Assembly: GCA_943735955.1 (NCBI GenBank)
Contig: OX030957.1
Location: forward strand, 10,405,100-10,469,099
Direction: 5' to 3'
Origin: Piscicola geometra
Taxonomy: Eukaryota; Annelida; Clitellata; Hirudinida; Piscicolidae
DNA length: 64,000 nucleotides
Of the stretch, positions 36,769-48,400 are shown one piece after another (positions within the stretch are counted from its first letter, which is position 1; each line of letters opens with the position of its first letter). Both the position numbers and the translations under genes were made by a program. The notes beneath the pieces were generated by a model, which worked only from the letters and a program-made list of their open reading frames with translations, searched no databases and was not told the DNA's origin.

Positions 36769-36917
36769 CAGGGGCGGCGATCTGCTGCAAATCTTGGGGG
36801 GCTCTTACCCAGCATGGGCGGCGATTCTGGAGAGGTCTTGGAGTCCAGACCATTGAGGTGGACCCCTTCACTACCAAAAGTCCAGACCTCAAAACCCCCC
36901 CAGGATCGCTTTTCATG
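36769..36917. mobile_element. Non-autonomous hAT element, 149 bp
   Basis: Left end CAGGGGCGGCGATCTG and inverted right end CAGGATCGC..CATG, with G/C runs inside. Flanks ttctgaca (36761-36768) and ctctgaca (36918-36925) match at 7 of 8. The ends match those of the large hAT at 59965-63307, so it is probably an internally deleted relative. Confidence 0.85.
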
Positions 36918-37267
36918 CTCTGACACGAAATGCAAACCCAAGCAAGCAAACATCACCAGAACAACTTTAAATAGAGGAGTTCAAAAACTTATCTGACTAG
37001 ACAGGCTAGGCGATTGCTTATCTGTTGGTTCAGACTAAGTAACTCAGTGAGATCACTGAAGTGATGTATATTTCTAAGACACACAAATCTGTATTTTTAC
37101 GTAAAAACCCCACTGGTAATCTTTTTTTGTTCAAGAAAGAGAAGAAACTCATTTTATAGGCTCCAGGTTTTGTGGTTGAACTAGAGAGCCACCAGTCTAA
37201 GTACATGTTTAGCTACACTAAGCTTTTAAAATTGACGTCTACGTTCATTTGAAACCTTGTAAAACCT

Positions 37268-37400
37268 TGTAGCAGCTACATTTGTGTACGCTATGTACAC
37301 ACGGCCACTCCTAGGCAACCTTTGTCCCTCGCACCCTATATAAAGTCGCTATCGTGTAAATAAACTCTCTCTCGTGTTTCCTGAACTCTTAGCTCTTAAT
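37268..37400 (+). repeat. 5' LTR of Ty3/gypsy element (133 bp)
   Basis: Begins TGTAGCAGC. Contains a TATA box (CCCTATATAAAG, about 37336) and an AATAAA signal about 37360. The promoter and poly(A) signal are where an LTR needs them. Confidence 0.93.
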
Positions 37401-37439
37401 GATTGGTGATCCCGAACAGAAGCCCGACTAACGCACGTT

Positions 37440-38053
37440 ATGGACGACATTTTCTTCAAAGTTACGTCAGAGGAGGAGACGAGGGCAGAGCCGACGCCGC
37501 AAGTAAGCTCACTCAGCTTACCAGCCTTTTTTACCGCAAACCCAAGATTGTGGTTCTGCCACGTGGAGGCGATTTTCCACACACGCAGAGTGTCAGCAGA
37601 ACTGACAAAATACTCGTATGTGGTGAAGCACATTCCATTCCATGTCGCCGAGCAGGTTCAAGACCTACTGGTGGAGGTGCCAGGGTCGTCGCCATACGAA
37701 ACACTGAAAAAGCGATTCTACATAGGTGCTGCCAGTCTGAGGCAACTATGCTAAGAGCGTTGTTCAGTGACCTGCAATCAGACGGCAGACAACCCTCCCA
37801 GCTGCTTCGTCACATGAAGACTCTGCTGGGTAGCAATGGCATGGACGAAGCCATTCTGAAGCAGTTATGGTTCGACAAGATGCTCATTCAGATTAAACCA
37901 ATCCTGGCGGCTTCAATGAGCATCCCACTGGCAGAACTGGCGTTACAAGCAGACAGGATAGTGGAACTTCAACAAACCACCATCACACAAGTCTCAACGC
38001 CAACTTCACAAGCTTCAGCCCAAACCGTGCCGGAGATCCATACGTGGCTTTAA
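37440..38053 (+). pseudogene. gag-like coding region of the Ty3/gypsy element, broken
   Basis: Starts at the ATG at 37440 (MDDIFFKV) and runs through a capsid-like region (LPAFFTANPRLWFCHVEAIF, VKHIPFHVAEQVQDLL). The frame shifts near 37720-37740 and continues as LRALFSDLQSDGRQPSQLL to a stop at 38051-38053. The downstream pol frame is in phase with this second part, so gag and pol were probably one frame originally. Gag forms the particle core of the element. Confidence 0.82.
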
Positions 38054-38068
38054 CAAATTACCACAAGT

Positions 38069-41000
38069 ATGGCCACTTTAGCTGCTAACCAAAATCAACC
38101 ACGAGGAAGAATTCGTTCAAACAGTCGACACAATTCACCTCGTTCCAGAAGCCCGAACACCACGTCAGGCATGTGCTGGTATCATCAGACTTTTGGGAAA
38201 CAGGCACGAAAATGCACACCACCATGCACTTTTGCTCATTTGCAGGGCCGGACAGTAGGAGTGACATCTGTCCACGGCCAACAAAATAAGAGTCGTCTAT
38301 TATTCATAAGAGACGCATGCAACAACCTCACGTTCTTAATCGACACTGGTGCAGAAGTAAGCGTCATTCCTCGACCAGCCAATCATTCTCTCACCCCATC
38401 ATCGTTCACGCTTCATGCAGCCAACAACTCCATCATCAAAAAGTATGGACAGAAATCCTTGATGGTCAACCTCGGTTTATGCAGGCAATTTCCCTGGATT
38501 TTTCTCGTAGCCGACGTCAAGAAACCCATCATTGGAGCGGCTTTTCTGTCTCATTTCAGTCTGGGGGTGGACATGTCTCGCCAACGCCTGGTGGACAACA
38601 TAACATCCTTGGCTGTCATCGGGTCAATCTCCAAGTCAGTGCCGACACAGATTCGAGCTGCAAGGTCATCTGTTGAGACAGTAGCAAGACTTCTAGAGAG
38701 ATACCCAACCATCAGCCGACCATCGAATTACAACGAGGAGGGGCAACACATGACGAGGCACAGTATAATCACCAAAGGACCTCCTACGTTTCAAAAGCCA
38801 CGCCGTCTGCCACCGGAGAAGTTGAAGCTTGCGAAAGCGGAATTTGACCACATGATCCAACTTGGCATAATAAGACCTTCATCAAGTCCGTGGTCTTCGC
38901 CTCTACACTTGGTACCGAAGGCATCTGGAGATTGGAGGCCATGCGGTGACTACCGTGCATTGAACAACAATACCATTCCAGACAGGTATCCAGTTCCTCA
39001 TCTTCACGATTTTTCTAACAACCTCGTCAACTGCAAGATATTCTCACGAATCGATTTGGTGAGAGCCTTCCACCACATTCCAATAGTAGAAGAAGACATA
39101 CAGAAAACCGCTATTACAACACCTTTCGGATTGTATGAGTTTGTTCGTCTTCCCTTTGGTCTAAGGAACGCGGCTAAAACTTTCCAACGGTTCATGGACG
39201 AAGTTCTCAGAGGTTTGACTTATGCTGTTGTGTACATCGATGATGTACTGATCGCTAGCACCTCTCTAGAAGAACATCTCCTTCATCTCGAGGAAGTATT
39301 CAGCAGATTCAGCAAATTGAATCTCACCATCAAAGTCGACAAGTGTGAATTTGCTGTGCCATCTACCAACTTCCTTGACATCACCTCAACAAAGACGGAA
39401 TCAGACCTCTTCCCAACAGAATCCAAGCAATCGTGTAGTAAAAACAACCGCAAAGCATCAATCAACTCCAACGGTTTATAGGAATGGTTAATTTCTACAA
39501 GCGTTTCATTCCTCATTGCTCCAGTTTATTGGCACCGTTAACAGATGTTCTCAGAAAGAAGCCATCTGCAAAATCCCTTTGCTTGACTGAAGCTCAAACT
39601 CAAGCCTTCCATCAGACGAAAGAAGCTCTTCGAAATGCCACAAGATTGGGCTTCATTGATGATAGATGGGAGCTGTAACTTCTAACTGATGCTTCTGACA
39701 TAGCAGCAAGAGCAGTTCTCGAGCAGGTACAGAATGTTAAGCGTCAACCTTTAGCTTTTTTCTCTCAAAAATTTTATCTAGCCCAGACGAGGCATAGCAC
39801 TTTTGGCCAAGAGTTGCTTGCAATCTATCAAGCCATCAAGCACTTTTAACACTTCCTTGAAGTTTTTCAGTTTACCATCTTCACTGATCATAAGCCACTT
39901 ATCTTTGCTCTCAGGACCAACACAAGCCGCCACTCACCAAGAGAAGCCAGGCATTTAGACTTCATCTCACAGTTTTCTGCGGAGATCAAACACATAAAGG
40001 GAACAGACAATGTAGTTGCAGATGCGCTTTCTCGGACTGAGGCTAACGCGATAACAGTTATCGATATGCAAGAAATTGCCAAGCACCAGTCTTCAGATTT
40101 ATCGATACGTCTCAAACCGACATCTTTGCAGATCGAAGAGATTTTTCTTCCTTTCAACCAAGGCAACATCTGGGTAGACATGTCAACAGGAGTTCCCAGA
40201 CCTCTCCTCCCAGAGCAACTCAGATACAAGGTGTTTTTAGCTTTGCATTCTTTATCTCATCCAGGTGTGACAGCAACGTCAAAATTAATTCGGCAACGGT
40301 TTGTATGGCCAAACATGGATAAGAAAATCAGGACATGGTGCAGAGAATGTCTTCCATGTCAGAAAAATAAAGTACATCGCCACACCATCACAGCTCCGTC
40401 GAAGTTCACATTGCCAAAATGCCGTTTCCAACACGTTCACATCGACCAGGCGAGACCTCTTCTTGCGTCTGAAGGGTTCACTCACATTCTAACCTGCGTT
40501 GATCAATTCACAAGACGGCCCGTAGCCATCCCTATCAGCGACACCTCGACAGAAACCATCCTAAAGAACTTCATGGCCGGATGGGCCTCGAATTTTGGTG
40601 TTCCCGAGACCATCACAACAGATAGAGGCAGCCAATTTTCGTCTCGCCTTTTCTATCAGATGAGCAAGCTGCTGGGTATACATCATGTGAGAACAACTGC
40701 ATACCATCCTGCAGCCAACGGTATGGTCGAGCGTTTCCATCGGCAACTAAAGTCCTCCCTTGGGGCACACCCTTCAGCTGGCGGATGGATGGAGTCCTTG
40801 CCTGTAGTCCTATTGGGAATCCGGTCATCGGTAAAGGAGGATCTCCAATGTTCACCAGCAGAACTTGTTTTTGGAACGGCGTTGAGACTGCCAGGTGAGT
40901 GTTCTTCCAGCAATACATCCACTCTCGACATAGCAAATTACGTCTCGCGTTTAAAGGATCAGATGAAAAAAATAAAAGCAGAGCCACCATGGGAACAACA

Positions 41001-41376
41001 AACTACAAGCTACATCCCAAATGACCTTCTAACCACACCAAAGGTTTTCGTTCGTGTGGACTCGCATAGACAACCGCTTCAGTCTCCATACGAGGGTCCT
41101 TACGTCGTTCTTGAGAGAAGAGCAAAATATTTTGTCTTAGAAAAGAACGGGCGTAGAGACACCGTCTCAGTCGACAGGCTCAAACCTGCATTTTTTTCGA
41201 ATGCTAGCTCCACTGACAATACAACAGTGGCACCCAGCATTCCAGTTCTCAATCCGCCAACAACAACGACTTCCAGCTCATCGGACGTCCCGAATACTCA
41301 ACAGCCACCTGCAATCCACACAAGGTCCGGCAGAAGGGTGCATTGGCCAAAGAATTTGGCAGATTACGCAACTTGA
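38069..41376 (+). pseudogene. pol region of the Ty3/gypsy element: protease, RT, RNase H, integrase, broken
   Basis: Order: gag-type zinc finger (about 38174), aspartic protease ([13 protein letters not shown], about 38335), reverse transcriptase ([29 protein letters not shown], catalytic YIDDVLIAS about 39234), RNase H (LTDASD about 39682, FTDHKPLIFALR about 39880, GTDNVVADALSR about 40000), integrase with an HHCC finger (HSLSHPG.., WCRECLPCQ about 40340) and D-D-E residues (HID, TTDRGSQF about 40620, NGMVERFHRQLK about 40720), then a GPY-type tail (SPYEGPYVVLE about 41090). Breaks: one-base frameshift near 39370, stops close after it, TAA at 39676-39678 and TAA at 39847-39849. No chromodomain is seen. 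Confidence 0.92.
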
Positions 41377-41516
41377 CTCATCCATTTGTCTATCAACCGT
41401 CTATCAACCATGCTAACCAAGTCTTCATCATCATTTTTAGCACTACCCACTTCTTCTCGTCGTCATCTTCGTTTTCTCTTGCATCATCATTTGCTTCTTC
41501 GAGTTAAAAAAAAGAT

Positions 41517-41652
41517 TGCAACATTCACCACTTCAACATTCACCACTGCAACATGCACTACTGCAACATGCACCATTGCAACATGCACCACTGCAACATG
41601 CACTGCTGCAACACGCACCACTGCAACATGCACCACTGCAACAACAACTACC
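41517..41652 (+). repeat. 15-bp minisatellite in the 3' part of the Ty3/gypsy element
   Basis: About nine imperfect copies of CAACATGCACCACTG between the end of pol and the 3' LTR. Confidence 0.9.
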
Positions 41653-41979
41653 GCATACCCACAACCTCCACGCGGTGCGGTGGAGGGCGCTTGCGCCTCA
41701 AATGTGGGTACTTTCGGCCACCCTGCCAGGGCAGAATCTGCAAGTCAGCCCAGGAGACAACAAACTCATCTCTGGACAGACTGCCCAGCCCTGGAACACG
41801 GACTGGGCAAGAACACAAGAGAACTGACTCAAGAGCCTGGCAGGGCAGCGCAGCTGGACGAGACTATCCTCCCCGGACTGCTGAACAGCACAACGAATTA
41901 CAACAACAACAACAGCAACTATTGCATCAACAGTATTTTTTGTTTCTTCGTTCGCCAGTACTCTCTGTTGGGGGAGTAT

Positions 41980-42110
41980 TGTAGCAGCCACATTTGTTTA
42001 CGCTACACACGGCCACTCCTAGGCAACCTTTGTCCCTCTCACCCTATATAAAGTCGTTTTCGTGTAAATAAACTCTCTCTCTCGTGTTTCCTGAACTCTT
42101 AGTTCGTAAT
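41980..42110 (+). repeat. 3' LTR of Ty3/gypsy element (131 bp)
   Basis: Same sequence as 37268-37400 apart from about seven substitutions, a 4-bp loss and a 2-bp gain; ends TTCGTAAT before the aacct duplication. Confidence 0.93.
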
Positions 42111-42402
42111 AACCTGTTCAACAAAGTTTCAAATTAATTTATTTTAAATTTGTAAAAATCCTATTTAAATTTATTTTTCTTTTTACGGTTGTATTAGAGA
42201 ATAAGAATTGAAATTTTTTCATAAATAAAGTCAACTAAACATTAAAAAAAAATATTCTTAAAGTTTTAAATTTGTAAATTTGTTTTCTAAAATAAAATTG
42301 TTATAATTATTTAAAACTCGAAACGTGTTGCTTCACACCCTTTTTTAAATATAAATATAACTTTGGGACTTTCCTGATGTTTTCATCTTATAACTTGTTG
42401 AA

Positions 42403-45400
42403 ATGGCAATAACGGGAATTGTAGTTGGTGCTGGAAATAGAGGTTTCATATATTCAAATTATGCCATAATAGAACCAGAAAAATTTAAGGTTTGTTTACA
42501 TTTAAAAACTCATAATAAGTGTAAGTTTTGTTTAAAGTTTAAAATTTAAAATTTAGGAAATGTCTATTCTTAGTTTTGAATATATTTTAAAAGGATAATA
42601 TTTCGAGAAAAATTACTGATACACAATTATATAGATTGTGGGTGTTGCTGAACCCAGAGAGTTTAGAAGAAATAAACTTTCTTCAGTGCACAAGATAAAA
42701 GATGAAAATGTTTTTACTGGTAGGTAAAGATCTTTAAAAATTTTAAATTTTCTTTTATAAAGTTGTCCAAAAAGTGTTTAGACTCCTAATGTTAAATAGT
42801 TTACAACATCTAAATAAACATCAATGGTGTATTAGTAAATAATACACCATTGATGTTTATTTTAACTAATTTAGTTAAGAGGCTCGTTTAGTTAACAGAG
42901 CTTTGTGAATACGGCTCCTGGTTGATTACTGCCATCAGCTAATTGCTAGTGGAAAGAGGACTGTGGAACTGTCTCGTTAAACTGAGAACCACAAGAAACA
43001 AAAATGAGAAGATAAATATTGGGCTAATAGCACTAAGATATTTTTGAGAAAAAGACACCTTTCAAAAATAAATATTAGAGTTTGTTTCACATTCCTTAAG
43101 TGAAAGATTTTCCTATAAAATATAGATTATTATCTTAGAAAACAATGATTTTTTCTATTCAACTCATTAGACTGGGAGGAAGCAGTGAAAAAAGATAAGT
43201 TTGCAGACTGTGCCCTCATCACCACTCAAGACAGAATGCACAAGGTGTGTTCAAGTCGACATTCTTGAAGATTAATATCAAATAGATATAAAATTATACA
43301 AATAATAATACAATATTAATATTTTATGTATATAATAATAATAAAAACTAAACGGGTTTAAAATAATTTAAACATTATTTCTGAAGGATCCAGCAATAGC
43401 ATTTGCCAAAAAGGGCTATCATATATTTTTGGAGAAACCCATGGCGGTAAGTATTTGTAAAATGACTATTACAATTATTTATTTAAATGAATATAGGTTT
43501 TTAAAATTAATTTTATGCTACAATAAGGATCTATAATATTGATTGGTTATATTTATTTTTCATTTTATTTAAATATTGTTTTCATACAACTTTAATTTTG
43601 AATTCTTTCTTTAGATATTTCAATTGAAATGTTCAATACTTTCAATCACCAGCTTCAAAAGATGTTTTTATATTAAAGGCACCAAATTCTTCATAAGTGA
43701 ATTCTTTGATAAACGTGTATCTTTCACTTCTTGCTTTCCACAGCACTTGTTTTAATTATGTTTTTTTTCTACACGCATGTAGGGAAGACCGGGGCAAGAT
43801 GACCTGGTTAACGATTTATGTCGTTTTGGTATTTTATTTTCAAAGATAATTTTTTTTTAATGAACTGTTAAAGCATTCATTTGTTGTAATAAATATATTA
43901 ACATTTAATTTAAAAAAATATATAACTAAGGAATAATTTCATTTTCTACAACCCTACTAAATTTTTATCTTGCCTGTACTGTACTCATAGATATCCTACA
44001 AACAACAAGTAGTATATACTATATCTATGACTGTACTGTACTGCACTGGGGCAAGATGACAACACTAAAAATATCTAAAATTTATTCTTCTAAGTATTTT
44101 ACATTGTTAAACTAATTATAAAAATTTTCTCACATTTTGAAAATATCAAATTAAAATTAATAAATTGTAATATAATAAAAATCGGATGAAATCTAGACAT
44201 CCGTAATTATCTATAATTTACAGCATTAATTCTTTGCGGTAATTTCTTCATTTATAATAATTAACTAATAATTAGGCAGCAAAAAAGCTACAGTATCATA
44301 CTCATATTTATTTGTGAAGATTCTAATGACAAGCCTGTAATCTTGCCCCGAACTGCTTTGTAAAAAAATTTCTTCTTTATTGCTATGTATGAAGTCAACT
44401 AATTGACAACTATTTATGTTAATAGGAAATATTATAAATAAAATACTATTAAATATTATTTTCAAACGAAATATATTACCTATTTCTTCAGCAGTTAAAG
44501 GTGCATAAAAGTTATAAAGTTATAATAAAAGCTTCACATTAAACAAAAATTGTAATTTCAGCATTTTCATACTATTATTTAACGAAAAGGAGGTTGGAGA
44601 ACCAGTAGTGGTCATTTCAGGCTTTTAACTAGTGAAAAACTGAAAATATTGGACATTCGTCATCTTGTCCCGGTCCCGGTGCTCTCTTGCGGCCCAAGTA
44701 GGACGCCGAATTTTCATCCACTAAAAATCTTCTCGAAAATAGGTGGCGTGCCGATCTATTTTAATTTATTGGCATTAAAACAGTTTTTGTTTCATATTGC
44801 TCCCAATAGACCAGTCTGTTTAAAGCAGGGTGAACATTTACAAGGAAGTTGAGGGGTCTGACTTCTAAATTATGCTGTGAGGTTTGGGTTTGATTCCCAA
44901 GTGATTCACATACATACTTTTGTTTTTGGATGAAATAATTACATTTATTCATAATTATAGTTTTTCATAATATATCTTTTAGTCAAAATTATATTTTCGA
45001 AAGTTTCCTATGTTTTCTTACAAACGATTACAATTTTATATTATTTAATTTTGCTCTTATTCTGAGTTTTTTTTATAAAGATCATGTCGCAGCCTCAACA
45101 CCAGTGGCAAGAAGATTAAGAAAAATGATGATTATGTTTTGTGGTTATGAAGATGATGTGGTAATGATTATTCTGTAGTAGGAATGTTGGTACTGTAGTG
45201 ATGATTAGCGCCCTGGAGATGTCACTCCAGTCTCGCTTTACCGCGAGAGCACAAACAAGAAGACAGCAGTTTACGGGCTATAAGTCCTTGCTCAATTGGC
45301 GTAGGGCTGGACGCCACGGGTTATCTTCAATGGTGGGAGGGACCCTCGCAGTCCCATGGTAACTACCGTCCGTCCTAAGCCGGGCAGCCCTCGGGCAATA

Positions 45401-48400
45401 AGGTGTTACCCGTCACGGCCTGACTACTTCAGTGGGTGCCTGGAGCTTTGAGCACAGCTTAACAAGCAGGCCGTTATCTTCACGCACCAAACAACTACAA
45501 ATACAAAAAGATGGAGATTTCTGGAACGTACGTACTATGCGCACTGGACTGAGTGATGACCTTCGTGAGATTGAAGACCTTCGTGAGATTGAAGACCTTC
45601 GCAAGACTGCCGTCACTGATCATGAGCTGCACAGACTAAACGTCGACGTTGCAGCCCTACAGGAAACGCGTCTTCCAGAGTCTGGATCCTTGAGGGAGGA
45701 ACACTAAACGTTTTTTTTGGCAGGGGAAAGGAGAAGAGGAGACCAGGGAACACGGAGTCGGCTTCGCCATCAAGAACACCCTGCTTTGCATGTCCGAACC
45801 TCCTTCCCGCGGTACAGAGAGAATCCTCACTCTACGCCATCTCACAGCATCTGGCACTGCTAATCTTTTGTGCATCTATGCACCGACCATGCAGGCCAGC
45901 ACCGAGACTAAAGATTAATTCTACGAACAACTAAGCAGCGTTGTTGCCACAGTTCCTGCTTCCGAACATCTCTACCTTCTGGGAGATTTTAACGCCCGGG
46001 TTGGCTCTGACCACGACTTATGGCCAGATGTGCTGGGTCACCATGGCATCGGGAAAATGAACGAAAACGGCCAGAGAATACTCCAATTCTGTTGTTACCA
46101 CAACCTGTGCGTAACAAACACGTACTTCCAGAACAAAGCATGTCACAAGGTGTCCTGGAGACATCCAAGATCAAATCACTGGCATCAACTGGACTTGATC
46201 ATCACCAGGCACAACTCGTTGAACAACGTCCGCAGCACCCGAGCTTATCATAGCGCCGATTGCGATACAGACCACTCTCTGATCGCGTCAATGATAAAGT
46301 TGCGCCCCAAGAGGCTCCACCTCCAAGAAGAAATGCCAGCCGAAAATCAACACCTGTCAGACCACCCATTATGCCAAGAACCATGAGTTCATAGATCGGC
46401 TGGGGGAGCTGCAACACTGCGACCAAGAGTCTAATGCGGAAGTCAGATGGAACTCGCTCCGGAATACCATCTTCAGAACTGCTTCACTCACGTATGGTAA
46501 AAAGGAACACAAGAACGCCGATTGGTTCGAAGCGAATGCGGCAGATCTTGAGCCTGTTATTGACGCCAAGAGAAAGGCACTGATCGAATACAAACGCGAC
46601 CCGAGTCAGTCCACCTTCGAAGAGTTGAAAGCTGCCCGAAGAAAAGCCCAGCAGACGGCTCGACGCTGCGCAAATGACTACTGGCTTCAACTGGCGAATA
46701 GTATTCAACAAGCGTCAGAAGCTGGCAACGTAAGGAGTATGTATGAAGGCATCAAAAAAAGCAACAGGCAAGTCAGCAAAGAAAACTGCACCCTCAAAGT
46801 CCAAATCAGGAAAGACCATCACAGACAAAGACAAGCAAATGGCAAGGTGGGTCGAACACTATCTGGAACTTTATTCCAAAGAAAACTCTGTGACTCAGAT
46901 AGCACTGGATGCTATCGAAGACTTGCCAGTCTTAAAAGAGCTGGATGTCGAGCCGACCATGGACGAACTCAGCAAAGCTATTGATGCCTTAAAGAGTGGA
47001 AAAGCACCAGGAGACGATGGCATCCCACCAGAAATAATCAAATGCGGTAAACCGTCTCTACTAGAACCACTCACAACCTACTTTGCCTATGTTGGAGAGA
47101 AGGTAGAGTTCCACAGGACATGCGCAATGCCAAGATTGTCACCCTGTATAAGAACAAGGGCGACCGCATTGACTGCAACAATTACAGGAGCATCTCACAG
47201 CTTAGCATCTTGGGTAAAGCTTTCGCACGCGTTGTCTTCAACCGTCTCCAAGTCCTAGCAAGTCGTGTGTCTCCTGAATCGCAATGCGGCTTCAGATCAG
47301 GAAGATCCACAGTCGACATGATCTCCGTGCGTCAGCTCCAGGAAAAGTGCAAAGAGCAGCGGATGCCGTTGTATATCGCCTTTATCGACCTAACTAAGGC
47401 ATTCGACCTTGTAAGCAGGAACGGCCTATTTCGGCTACTCAAGAAGATTGGCTGTCCACCTCGGCTGCTCAACATTACAACTTCTTATCACGAAAACACC
47501 CAAGGTGTGGTCAGCTACGATGGGGAGACCTCAGAATTCTTCATAATCATGAGTCGTGTCAAACAGGGTTGTGTGCTAGCGTCTACATTATTCGGTATCT
47601 TCTTCTCGATGCTGTTGAACTTTGCATTTAAAGAGTCTGCCGAAGGTGTCCATTTACACACCAGAAGTGACGGGAAACTACTGAACATGGCACGCCTATG
47701 AGCAAAGACAAAAATTCGCACTGTCCTCATCAGAGACATGCTGTTCGATGATGATGCGGCCCTGGTGTCACACACAGAGGAACACCTTCAGCAGCTGATG
47801 AATCGCTTTGCTCAGGCTTGCAGGGAAATCGGTCTGACCATCAGTATCAAAAAAACCAACATCATGGGTCAAGACATCCCTGTTCCACCCTCAATCACAA
47901 TCGACAATCAGGTGCTGGAGGTCACTGACAAGTTCACATATTTGGGCTCCGTCATTACTAGCAGCCTATCCCTCGACATCGAGATTGATAAGAGGCTCGC
48001 CAAAGCAGCCAGCGTCATGGCCAGATTGAGCAAACGTGTATGGACTAACAACCAACTGACACCAAGCTCATGGTGTACCAGGCATGCGTTCTCGGCACTC
48101 TGTTGTATGGCAGCGAAACCTGGACCACCTATGCCAGGTAAGAAGATCGTCTCGAAAGCTTTCATCTTCGCTGTCTTCGACGCATCCTTGGCATAACATG
48201 GCAAGACAAAGTCACCAACACAGCCGTACTCAATCAAGCCAACTCACTCAGCATACACCTTCTTCTATGCCAAAGACGTCTACGCTGGCTGGGTCACGTG
48301 CGTCGAATGGAAGAAGGTTGCATACCCAAGGACATCCTCTATGACGAGCTGGCTACAGGACACCGTCCAGTTGGTCGCCCACAACTACGCTTCAAAGACG

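Larger units (their letters stand above)
35650..37262 (-). repeat. Dispersed repeat of unknown family, copy 2, interrupted by three insertions
   Basis: Matches 1140-1870 in inverted orientation in separate blocks: about 37262-36918, 36768-36640 and 36060-35790. Between them sit a MITE (36769-36917) and a CR1 3' end (about 36061-36480), and the Ty3/gypsy element (37268-42110) abuts the right end. Minus-strand coding traces include NEFLLFLEQ, VSEAAVEHLEKVYKLMSLLQ, PYLKTALAMQTTAFMKKPVH and YPVSEQAFETNYTL. The frame through 36640 ends in a hydrophobic stretch (FAAAILAAALTVMILL) that looks like a membrane anchor but lies where the copies diverge. Confidence 0.65.
37268..42110 (+). mobile_element. 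Ty3/gypsy LTR retrotransposon, CsRn1-like, full length but inactivated
   Basis: Two LTRs (37268-37400 and 41980-42110) enclose gag and pol; aacct flanks both sides (37263-37267 and 42111-42115). A primer-binding site starting TGGTGATCCCGA at 37404 is close to the tRNA-Trp complement used by the CsRn1 group. The gag zinc finger is of C-H-C-C type ([12 protein letters not shown] at about 38174-38230), also a CsRn1-group trait. A purine-rich tract GGGGGAGTAT precedes the 3' LTR. The LTRs differ by about seven substitutions and two small indels, so the insertion is not recent. It interrupts the dispersed repeat to its left. Confidence 0.93.

Noticed and set aside
36566..36949. 127-codon minus-strand frame with a C-terminal hydrophobic segment as a membrane-protein gene
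   Set aside because: Its first part runs through a MITE and the rest belongs to the dispersed repeat; no independent gene evidence.
41386..42051. Thr/Ala-rich 221-codon frame after integrase
   Set aside because: It is a translation of the CAACATGCACCACTG minisatellite and of the 3' LTR of the gypsy element.
44820..44915. tRNA-like B box (GGTTTGATTCCC) suggesting a SINE or tRNA
   Set aside because: No A box at the right distance and no clover-leaf; too weak to list.
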